Positions 1 to 27,947 of a stretch of DNA of 64,000 nucleotides are shown here, one piece after another. A program made the position numbers and the translations under genes. The notes under the pieces are model-generated. The model saw nothing but the letters and a program-made list of their open reading frames with translations, made no database searches and was not told the DNA's origin. Positions within the stretch are counted from its first letter, which is position 1. Each line of letters begins with the position of its first letter. The stretch is from Pseudorasbora parva (lineage: Eukaryota > Chordata > Actinopteri > Cypriniformes > Gobionidae), in contig NC_090178.1 in assembly GCF_024679245.1 (NCBI RefSeq), forward strand, positions 14,884,861 through 14,948,860. Reading direction: 5' to 3'.

Positions 1-121
1 CCCATTTTTCACTTCCATTTTTTTTACCTCACATATATATATACTGAGTACCTATTACTTGATAATATTCGGTTGATATACTGTAAGTAAAGAAAAATGT
101 TTTGTTTGTCCTATTCTATAG

Positions 122-3100
122 GAGAGCAACAGAGTGGGCCAAAGTCTCATCTGGAGGTCTTGGCTGAGATGAGGGACTACAGGAGGCGTAGACAGTCTTA
201 CAGAGCAAAAAACGTTCACATCACCAAGAAGTCTTACACGGAGGTCTGTGTTTTGTTTGTTTTTGCTCTTGTAGGATGTACTTACCCACAAAACACTATT
301 TATATCTCATGTCACTATGCATGTTCTCACTTGCTATGTTTCCACCCACCTATTTTTATTTGCCTTTGCATAAAATATGAATAAATATGAAAAGGCCAAG
401 ATGTGCATACAATTTAAAAATGCACAAAAAAAGTATGCACTCATTTGAGCAGGATAAACTTTTTATCTGTTGAAACATGCGCATAAACTAGGGTTGCACG
501 ATTAATCATATTTTAATTGTGATGATAATAACTGCTCTTGTCGATTGATTTAAAATAATCGTCACAATACTGTCCTGCTCTTTATTTATCCTTAAAACTT
601 GTTTTTTCTTTGGGGTTTGCCTAACTAGCCTCCACTAGCAGTCTTGCTTGTGGTTGCCAGATGCGAAGAGCTTAAATCCCCCAAATAGAGTTTTCTCCTT
701 AAAAGGATATACTTTCTTGCCTGTGTTTTACTTAATCTCTGCAATCTGGTCACCCTGTCCATGCGCTTCCTCTAAATGTGGAAGGAGCACTTATCTGAAA
801 ACAAAGTTTAGCGATCTCCATAGCGAAATCCTGTCCCAATGAAAGTGTCATACGGCCAGTCTTTGTTTCTTCACAAGACACTTGTTCTATTTATATGACT
901 AAATCTGCCATGATTAAACCTTCAGCGATGAATTTCAACAAATGCACGTACGGATCTCCAGCTTACTGTTTGCAGAATAAACGCACCTTTGCAAACGATG
1001 TGACAATTCAATCAGCAAAATAAACCTAATTTAGAATTATTGGAAATAATATTACGAGTTTTGCTGTTTTTTCTTTTAAAGTTCCTAAAGGTTTTCATAA
1101 TGTGAATCAGTTTAAAATGATATCGCCACTGGGACGTTCTCCAACGCTTAACATGAAAATGTGAAAAAAGCTTAATGTGGCTTAATTAATGAAGACAGTG
1201 TTATTAACAAACCACACGTAGTGAACATCATACTAATAAAGCATATCATGTACAGAAAAGCAGATGAGCCCTTAATATTAACGCAACGCGTTTAGTTAAG
1301 CATAAAGAAATATTTAACCATAAAGAAAATGCTTAATGTAGGCTACAGTGACATTAAAAGACCAAACTTAGTAAACGTTACATACTAATAAAGCATACTA
1401 TACAGAAAAATTGGTTTGTGCAGAATTTTCTCTTTTAATATCACTAGTAGGCTACATTAAGTGACGTTGAGCTTTTTCTAAATAACAGTTTTCTGTGGGA
1501 GGAAAACACAACATGTAATTAAACTGTGTTGTGTTCATATTCTAGGCTCAACTGTTTTGCTGTACAGTAGCCATGGGCTGCCAGTGCATTAAGCCACATT
1601 AAGCATTTTTCATGTTAAGTGTTTAGACTGTCCCTAGTCACGGATATAGATATATATATATATATATATATATATACCATTGTTCTTTGCTTTAAAAATC
1701 GAATGTGAATACAGATTACAAAGTGTTCACCAAAACCATGTGTTTTTTATTGATTTACCATCTAACGAAGTTATCATAGGTAAACAATGTGTAAAATAAC
1801 TAAAACTACATTACACTTTTTTGACAGATTTATCGTGATTAATAATCATGATTATGATTTTGAGCAAAATAATCATGATTATCATTTTAACGCAGCCCTA
1901 GCATAAACTACAATGGAAACACATTTACTGAATAAATTCCTTAATGCGCATAAAATAAATTGTTACTTTGCAATGGAATGGCATAACTGAACTAACTAGT
2001 GGACCGAACTTTTTGCACAGCACCAGAATTGCGGTTTTGGTTGTTCTGAAATGACACTTGGTATTATTACCTTTCAGAACTGTTTTTTGCAGCTGCATTC
2101 CCAAACAGCAGGCATCTGCCTCCGAAAGCAAGATAATGCATTTATTGCGTTTCATTAGCGTGCTCTAAATCGCAAGTAGTTTATTATACAGTAGGGCAAA
2201 AAAAGTATTTAGTCAGCCACCGATTGTGCAAGATCTCCCACTTAAAAAGATGAGAGAGGCCTGTAATTTTCATCATAGGTACACTTCAACTACGAGAGAC
2301 AGAATGAGAAAAATCCAGAAAATCATGTTTTACGAAACATGTTTTGTAAAGAATATATTTGCAAATTATGGTGGAAAATAAGTATTTGGTCAATAACAAA
2401 AGTTAATCTCAATACTTTGTTATATACCCTTTGTTGGCAATGACAGAGGTCAAATGTTTTCTGTAAGTCGCCATAAGGTTTTTACACACTGTTGCTGTTA
2501 TTTTGGCCCATTCCTCCATGCAGATCTCCTCTAGAGCACTGATGTTTTGGGGCTGTCGCTGGGCTACACAGATTTTCAAGATTTTCTATGGGGTTGAGTT
2601 CTGGCCCCATTCATACTATCCTTTACACTGATCAGTCTTCCTGGTCCCTTTGCAGAAAAACAGACCCAAAGCATGATGTTTCCATCCCCATGCATCACAG
2701 TAGGTATGGTGCAACTCTTGGAGCATTCTTTCTCCTTGAATTTTTTCATCTCACCATACATTCTCCCAGTCCTCTTCTGGATCATCCAAATGCTCTCTAG
2801 CAAACTTCAGGCTGGCCCAACATGTACTAGCTTAAGCAGGGGGACACGTCTGGCACTGTAGGATTTGCGTAGTGTTTTACTGATGGTAGCCTTTGTTACT
2901 TTGGTCCCAGCTCTCTGCAGGCCATTCACAAGGTCCCCCGGTGTGGTTCTGGGGTTTTTGCTTACCGTTCTTGTGATCATTTTGACCCCATGAGGTGAGA
3001 TCTTGCGTGGAGCCCCAGCTCGAGGGAGATTATCAGTGGTCTTGTATGTCTTCCATTTTCTAATTGTCTCCCACAGTTGATTTCTTCACACCAAGCTGCT

Positions 3101-5044
3101 TGCCTATTGCAGATTCAGTCTTCCCAGCCTGGTGCAGGTCTACAATTTTGTTTCTGGTGTCCTTTGACTGCTCTTTGGTCTTGGCCATAGTGGAGTTTGG
3201 AGTCTGAATGTTTGAGGTTGTGGACAGGTGTCTTTTATACTGATAACGAGTTCAAACAGGTGTCATTAATATAGGTAATGAGTGGAAAACAGAGGAGCCT
3301 CTTTAAGAAGTTGTTACAGGACTGTGAGAGCCATAAATCTTGCTTTTTTTGTAGGTGACCAAATACTTATTTTTCACCATAATTTGCAACAAATTCATTA
3401 AAATCAGACAACGTTATTTTCTGTATTATTTTTTCTCATTCCTTATCTCATAGTTGAAGTGTACCTATGATGAAATTTCCAGGCCTCACTCATCTTTTTA
3501 AGTGGGAGAACTTGCACAATTGGTGGCTGACTAGATACTTTTTGCCCCACTGTATATGAAAATTATTATATACAGTCAGTTTCTTCTGGTTTTGGTGATA
3601 TCTAGTCCCAGTTTATTAAGAAGGGACGATTTTTTTTCTCTTTGACTCACACAGCTTTATTCACAAATGTTTTATGCAATATTAAAATTTTCCGATTCCG
3701 TTTTTGAACTGAATTGACATTTATTCACATGGTGGATCATTTGAGAGCCATAGAGAATGTTCTGCATAATTGTATTCCTTTTCATGCCTTTTTTAGGTGA
3801 TTCGCGAGGTTATTGACATCCACTCTGGAGAACTAGGCAGGATGTGGCAGGAAGTGAAGGATGAGGAGTCCAAAGTATCTCAGGAGTCATGCCACAGGTC
3901 ACATGTTTGATTTCAGTATAGCGTATCTCTTTCCTCCCTGACAGAAATAGCACAGATTGACTGATATTGATTTTATGTTGGTTTTTAGTTACAGAGGGGA
4001 ATCTGAGAAAGGCCGCTCCGCATCCGTTGAGTCACGTGAGTCTCGAATCAGCTCCCGAGATGATCATGGGCATAAACGGCACCGCAAACGCAGCCGCAGT
4101 CGCAAGCGCAGCCGAGAGAGAAAACACAAGAGTAAGAGGTAAGGCCTACAGTATGTAACTAATAAGAACTTAATTTATCCATCCGTCCATCCATCATTCT
4201 TAAAGTCACCATGAAATCAAAATATATGAATATGTAAGCCTTATTGTTATCTATGAGCTAGTGTGCTCCAAAACAATAACAAAATGTAGAAGATATAAGC
4301 ATTCAAATCTTATAGTCTCTCACTTCCGCCAATATGGATCAATGATTTTGATGACATCACGCTGCACTTCAGCTTCTCATCAGATTTTCTGTCCAGTCAA
4401 ATGCTCTCTAGAATCTAAAGCATTCCTGCCCCTTACATTATACAAACCTGCTGAAGCTGCAGCTAAAATCGGCCACTTGTTCACACATTTACAATTTTCT
4501 ACATGGTCAATTGCACATTGTACACTATATAGGGAATAGGGAACGATTCAGACTTCTATTGGGGCAAATTAAAACTGGTTTCATGTCAGTGTCACAGGAA
4601 CAGCTGTAACAGAGAGCAGTCCAGACACGATAGCACAGAGAACTATAGCGCAAACCTGAAAACGTATGACCCATTTGAATTCTGCGCATAAGGCTATTTT
4701 CAAGTGATAATTGAGGATGTTAGGCGGAGAAACGGTTTGAGATTAGAAGTAAATTGTGGCTTTACCGAGCTTAATGGCTCTGGCCGAGCTATGGTTATAA
4801 ACTAAATGCTATTGGCGTTTTTTTTTAAAGGGGAGGAGCTGTTCGATATGTCCCGCCCTGTTTTATTTCAAGGGAAATTGCGTTGAATAATGTTGTGTGT
4901 TTCTTTGTCATTTTGCTATTTTACACCCAAATGTTGTGATAGACTGAATATATTATTCTCTCCTTTTGTTTTGTCCTTAGAGATTCCCACTCTCCAGATG
5001 TGGAGAGACATCACAAGAAAAAGAAGAAGAAAAATAAGTCTTGA
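122..5044 (+). CDS. snrnp48: SNRNP48 (U11/U12 snRNP 48 kDa protein), C-terminal part
   Basis: Subunit of the U11/U12 di-snRNP of the minor (U12-type) spliceosome, acting in the nucleus in 5' splice-site recognition. Coding exons seen: 122-243, 3797-3897, 3989-4138 and 4981-5044 (TGA at 5042-5044). All have AG/GT borders and agreeing phases, giving about 144 residues. The first exon carries [20 protein letters not shown], which I recognise as a conserved block of this protein. It is followed by an acidic linker ([10 protein letters not shown]) and a basic RS/KR-rich tail ([19 protein letters not shown]) ending in a lysine run. The N-terminal part with the CHHC zinc finger would lie before base 1. 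The first donor (GAG|gtctgt) is unusual. Intron 244-3796 is swollen by two transposons. The family call rests on remembered similarity; the exon structure is directly visible. Confidence 0.85.
481..1908. mobile_element. hAT-like non-autonomous element with 8-bp target duplication
   Basis: The element (489-1900) starts TAGGGTTGCACG and ends CGCAGCCCTA, imperfect inverted termini. It is flanked by the identical 8-mer GCATAAAC at 481-488 and 1901-1908. An 8-bp duplication with TAGGG-type ends is typical of the hAT superfamily. The subterminal DNA is rich in ATTAATC/GATTAAT motifs on both sides, and the interior has an (AT)n run near 1648-1676. No transposase-like reading frame was seen, so it is probably non-autonomous. 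It lies inside the SNRNP48 intron. Confidence 0.75.
2187..3554 (-). mobile_element. Tc1/mariner-like transposon with decayed transposase
   Basis: The ends are long inverted repeats: TACAGTAGGGCAAAAAAAGT at the left matches, in reverse, the right end ...TTTTTGCCCCACTGTA, and similarity continues inward for about 100 bp on each side. The termini begin and end with TA, as expected for TA-targeting Tc1 elements. On the minus strand, 2576-2803 still encodes transposase-like peptide ([19 protein letters not shown]). The rest is broken by frameshifts and stops. At 1.37 kb it is near full length for the family but cannot be autonomous. It sits in the SNRNP48 intron. Confidence 0.85.
4139..4980. other. 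Last SNRNP48 intron, repeat-like sequence
   Basis: Intron between the last two SNRNP48 coding exons. From 4198 it carries a TTAAAGTCACCATGAAATC-type sequence resembling the ends of the TTAA-flanked elements elsewhere in the window, but I could not place a matching right end. No gene is visible; the short reading frame at 4261-4539 has no recognisable protein. Confidence 0.4.
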
Positions 5045-5175
5045 AATTTGAGATTTAACATATCACAAATGAATTGATTTTGAGCATGAGTTTTCTTTAG
5101 GTTTTTAAATTTTATTTATTTTTTAGTTTTGTTTTCTTAATTTTTTAGTTCGATGATATGCTACAATAATATGTG

Positions 5176-5181
5176 AATAAA
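5176..5181 (+). terminator. SNRNP48 polyadenylation signal
   Basis: Canonical AATAAA about 130 bases after the SNRNP48 stop codon in AT-rich 3' UTR, followed by a GT/T-rich stretch (5197-5220) suitable as a downstream element. No better signal lies before the next repeat. Confidence 0.7.
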
Positions 5182-5245
5182 AATGATTCAAATATTTGTT
5201 TGTACATTTCTTGTGTTTTCAACATCCATGCCATGATAGATATTA

Positions 5246-5663
5246 AAGGGGTGATGAATTGAGAAATTAAATTTCCCTTGACCCTGTAATATATAAGAGC
5301 TCATCATGATATACGAATATCTTGTAAGTTTCACGGCTGAAAACGTACTTGTTAGTCAAAGAAAAGCATTTATTGACACCAGGCGCAGAAAATGAGAGCT
5401 CAAATATATATTGATCAATGATGTAATAGAACAGGGAAACGCAGGCTCAACAGATAAATGATCTACGCCTGGTTCTGTAGCAAAGCGGTTTGCATTAAAC
5501 AAGCCAAAGATAGTAATATATATTTATATTATAAAAATATATATATATTTTTTTTAAAATAATTTATTATACCTTTGATGACGACAGCCATTAATCTAGT
5601 CTTCAATGTTACCTCATCCTTCAGAAATTATTCTAATGTGCTGATTTGCGCAATAATATTTAC
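5246..5663. other. Intergenic spacer with a partial TTAA-type repeat
   Basis: Begins with TTAAAGGGGTGATGAATTGAG, which looks like one end of a TTAA-flanked element, then AT-rich DNA with an AT run near 5516-5565. No gene is visible. Confidence 0.35.
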
Positions 5664-6757
5664 TTAAAGGTGTCATGAACTGGCTTTTTTTTATTGTACT
5701 GTTTTTTAAATTATACTGTCTGAGGTCAACTAATGACATTCGTGTGGTTTTTACATTCTAAAACATCATAACTAATAAGTAATAGGTTATTTTCTACACT
5801 GGTTTTGAGGCTCTCCAATATGCTAGGTTTGATTGGTTTGCCGCATTGGAGATTATAGGATTGGATAAGATTTGCATATTTAATGAGCTTCAGCCCCCGT
5901 CATATCCATTTCCCTGTCAGGTCAGTTTACATGAGGGAGGGATTGTTTTGAAAGCGGCAACCAGAATGATTCAAGTACGTATTTATCAAACAAACACAAT
6001 GATTTATTTCTCAACCCCCCACGATTGATTGGACTATTATTTTTGTATTACATAGCCCGCACGATCGTTTGATATAATCGCGAATCACGCACACACATAC
6101 ACGTGCATGAGTGCGTCCTTCAAATGTCAAGTTAAGAGAGAGAGAATAGCAGAACAAGAAAGGAATATTACGAGATTCATAGGCCTGCTGACGGGCTTCC
6201 GTTTTGGTAGCCCGTCTGGAAAACACATATGTTGGGCTTTGCGAGCCCTGGCCCATACATGTCTGAGTCCAGTGTGCTAAAGCTATGTTCTGTTAGACAC
6301 AAACTAATAAGAAAAACTATCTATAACAATGCAATATTACATATAAAAACAATTTTACTCACATAAGTGTGTTGCACCATTCATCCTGTCAGATCCATTA
6401 TAGAAGAATTGTATTGTAAGACTTGTTTACAAATGATCCTAATGTGAAATTAAGTGAACAGCATGTCTTCCCACGTGAGCTGGAACTTCATTAAAAATTA
6501 AGTCGAACCACACATTCCTAATATTATGATCTGAAGGAAGCTTATGCAGCGACTGTGTTCTTCCACAACCAGGAATAGCACAATATCTTGCTATATTCTT
6601 CGGCATGTTTATTGCTGCTGGCTAACGTGATCTGATGAATCGGTGAGCGGGGCTACTAAATTACACGTGCTTATTATTCTGTAGAGACGTGTTTCGTCAG
6701 TTGATGATTTCAAGATGCGAACACGGTCGTTTTCTGGGCCTGGTGTCTATGAAAGCT
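5664..6757 (-). repeat. Dispersed repeat encoding a broken THAP-like domain (copy 1)
   Basis: Starts TTAAAGGTGTCATGAACTGGC and matches 58081-59321 at both ends, sharing the same right limit (...TGGTGTCTATGAAAGCTTTT). On the minus strand, from about 6608 downwards, it reads MPKNIARYCAIPGCGRTQSL, then KLPSDHNIRNVWF, which resembles the THAP zinc-finger domain (C-x4-C, an LP motif and a conserved W). A one-base loss relative to the other copy (near 6475) shifts the frame before the second metal-binding pair. It is probably a relic of a mobile element or captured THAP exon. Confidence 0.6.
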
Positions 6758-7599
6758 TTTCTGCTCTCTAAGAAAAATAAACAAACTCGCAAATAGCTAT
6801 ATGTTTGCATATTCCAGAGAATATTCACCCTTTAGTCTATTAAACACGTAAACCTTTTAAAACTGTAGTTTAAAAATAAATGCTTATATGTATGCTGCTT
6901 ATAGTTATGGGGAGTTGATAGACTCAACTCTCAGTTATAGGAGAGCTCTTCTTTTTTATTAAGTTGGTGCACATAATCTTGCTTATTTTTTTTTCCGCCT
7001 GATTTCTATTCAGGCTTTAGCTGTTCATTGGATATTTCTTTCTGTTGCTAAGAGGTATGGATAGCCACCTGGTATGGATTTTGAGAAATCTGTTACATCA
7101 ATGGCACATTTTTCCAAGGAGGTCAAAAAAGGTCATTGAAAATCGCAGCTTGCAATTCAGGTTTACACATTATAGCAGTAAACCATGTGTACTACATCAA
7201 AAAAGAAATGTAATAAATTCTAATTCATTAATGTCATACAGTAAAGAATAGTGATGCCTCTCTAATGGGAGTATTATTTTAACAGTGCCTTTACTCCTCA
7301 CTACTCTCTGTGTAATGGAGTATGTTTGTTTGGGGAAGGCTCAGGTATTTCTCACCCAGATGAGGAGAGTTGGGAGCCTGGGAGATTCTGGTGAAGGACC
7401 AGGACGTCTGTTCGTCTGTCTCAGAACGGAGGGGACCAGCATCGCATGCAAGGAGGGAGAATGCTTTGAGGACCACTGCAGCTTCTCATTGAAACAGTGC
7501 TCTCTGTGTTCTCTAAAAGCCCCTTGACTGAGCTAATCCGAGGGGTCGGAGCTCTGTGTCTGTAAAGCACCTGAAAACCTGGGCAGGAGGCTGCTGGCC
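6758..7599 (+). other. Upstream and 5' leader region of the collagen gene
   Basis: No repeat family was recognised here. The last 250 bases are GC-richer than their surroundings and run without an evident splice site into the start codon at 7600, so they plausibly hold the 5' UTR. No clear TATA box at a convincing distance was identified. The transcription start is unknown. Confidence 0.35.
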
Positions 7600-25739
<18,140 letters not shown>

Positions 25740-26354
25740 GAACAGGGAGGATTATGACTGACCTGGGACAGAAAGGCCTTTCCATCAGAAACCATGAAAA
25801 TAGTGCTGTTGCGTGTAGACTGGAGTCGTCACAGACTGTAGTCAAGTCCTGGAGATCAAGTCTCTACGGGTTTTATTTTACTAGTTTGATTGTTTGAAGG
25901 CCTCAATTGAAACTACACAAATGATTACTTCCAGCACTTTTGCTTTCATTCATCAACCATGTTTTGGTTTTGGTCAGTACAGACATGTAAATACTTTTGT
26001 AAAGCATCTTAAATATACATCTACTGTTCCCTGAAATATCATGTTTTATTTCTCTAAAAACAAGCCTTAAATTATTTAGAGACAATTCAGTTATTTTGCT
26101 TTGTAGTTTCAGGGAAATATTTATTTCCCTTTTGATTAATCAAACTGAATTAAAGATACATTTTTGTAAACTGTGTATGATTGTGTGATATGACTTTAGT
26201 GTAACCACAAACATTTCTAATCAGTGTCCAAGACGTTAGCAAACATTTTTGAATGACTAAAATACATTAAGGAATTCATTCTCTTATGTTGATGTTTTGC
26301 AGTCATATTGGTTTCCATATGAAAAAGATTAAATGCTTAAGTTTATAACAAGGA

Positions 26355-26360
26355 AATAAA
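26355..26360 (+). terminator. Collagen polyadenylation signal
   Basis: AATAAA about 615 bases after the collagen stop codon, within AT-rich sequence that looks like a 3' UTR. It is the first canonical signal after the stop that I noticed. Confidence 0.6.
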
Positions 26361-26596
26361 GTTTATTCACATCACTAAACATTTAATAATCTGTGAATTC
26401 TATAATGTTCAATGTAAAAACAGGATTTTAAATTCGTAAACACATACATTAAAGTAAAATCGGTACATGTAATTTGGTGTTGGATTTGGTTCTCATGGTC
26501 TTGTTTTATATATTTTCCCTAAACAATACTTGAAGACTTATCTACAATTAAAAACATCTAAATAATTGTTTTGTATAAATCAGGTTGTCAAAACAA

Positions 26597-26598
<2 letters not shown>

Positions 26599-26651
<53 letters not shown>

Positions 26652-26654
26652 TAT

Positions 26655-26723
<69 letters not shown>
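26599..26723. repeat. Compound (AT)n-(AG)n microsatellite
   Basis: About 25 AT units, a short interrupted ATAG part, then about 31 AG units. Confidence 0.98.
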
Positions 26724-26726
<3 letters not shown>

Positions 26727-27244
26727 TTTACAAAATTACAAAAATGTATTACAAAATGTAAAATACATTGATCAAAAATGAAGACAGAGTCTTTGAAACT
26801 TTCGGAATAGCGGTTTATTGTTGACAATGAACAACAATGATTATTCTGCCAGCACACTTGTGTGAAATGACTTCATACAATCATGATTTTAAAACCAACT
26901 TGGTTAAGGGACTCTGAAAAGCTCTAGTATAATTTGTTTGCCAATGACACTCGGTTTGATATTTTGTATATAATGCAAGGAACTGTATATCATTTTAAGT
27001 TTTATATTAAAATTTAAAATAAATATCTAAAAAAATGTATTTAAAAAAAATCAATAAAAAAAAAAAACATTAAAACATTCTGTACAAATACTTAAACGAA
27101 ATGTCTTGAACTTTATGTACCAGTCCAGTCACCCCTAACACGACTAGCACTGAAACATACAATCATCAGAGGTAGATATGAAACAAAACAAAAAAAAGTA
27201 AATTAATACAGAACTATGCTATGTATGTTTTTTTTTTATTATGT

Positions 27245-27690
27245 TTTTTATGGGCAGCATAATTATATATTGCACAATGGTAAAAGCGTGAGACATCAAA
27301 CCCAACTGAAGTGTTTTCATAGTTCTCAATTACACTTAGCATATAAATTTGTTACATATTGCTTTAGTTATATTAATACTATAATGCATGTCTTTTTCAT
27401 GGGCAGCATAACTATAATAGGTTAGAGGTTGAGACATCCAATCCAAAAGTGTTTTAATGCGTCTCCATGTACACTTAGCTATGTGTACATAAACTTTTTA
27501 AGTATTATTTTAGTTAAAGCATTAATATGCAGTGTCATTTTTGGGGCAGCATAAAAATCAACTGCACCTTTCAAAAAAGGGTCAGAGGGTGAGACATCAA
27601 ACCCCAAAGTGTTTTCCTGCGTCTCCATTAACACTTGAGAATAAATGTGGACATAAAAGTATTAGCATCACTTAAATACTATTAAAGGCT
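27245..27690. repeat. Three diverged tandem copies of a ~145-bp unit
   Basis: GGGCAGCATA begins at 27252, 27401 and 27544 (spacing 149 and 143). After it each copy carries GAGACATC(A/C)AA(A/T)CC, AAGTGTTTT and, in two copies, TGCGTCTCCAT, then ACACTTAG or ACACTTGAG. Copies differ by many substitutions and indels, so the triplication is old. Confidence 0.8.
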
Positions 27691-27821
27691 TGAGTGTAAT
27701 TAATTATTATATCTGAAAATATATATAGCAGCTGATTAATGTTCCAAATGAGAGGGGTTCCTGTACAGTTGCAGCATTAGTTCTGAATCATTCTGAATAA
27801 TCGGCTATCGGTAGAACATTT

Positions 27822-27827
27822 TTTATT
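27822..27827 (-). terminator. Candidate polyadenylation signal of the minus-strand gene
   Basis: TTTATT on the plus strand reads AATAAA on the minus strand, about 120 bases beyond the stop codon at 27948-27950. Confidence 0.5.
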
Positions 27828-27947
27828 TTCTCCAATTCCTATGCTATATACAAATGAGTCCCTGCCGTGATGAAGCTAATAAACGAAAAAAATAAATAAC
27901 TTTAAAAGGTATAGATAATCTACTGAAGGCTCTCTTCATCCCTTATC

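Larger units (their letters stand above)
26724..27947. other. Intergenic region between converging collagen and minus-strand gene
   Basis: No gene recognised. Part of 27690-27947 is the likely 3' UTR of the minus-strand gene. A diverged triplicated block at 27245-27690 is listed separately. The rest is AT-rich with A/T homopolymer runs near 27040-27070. Confidence 0.5.
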
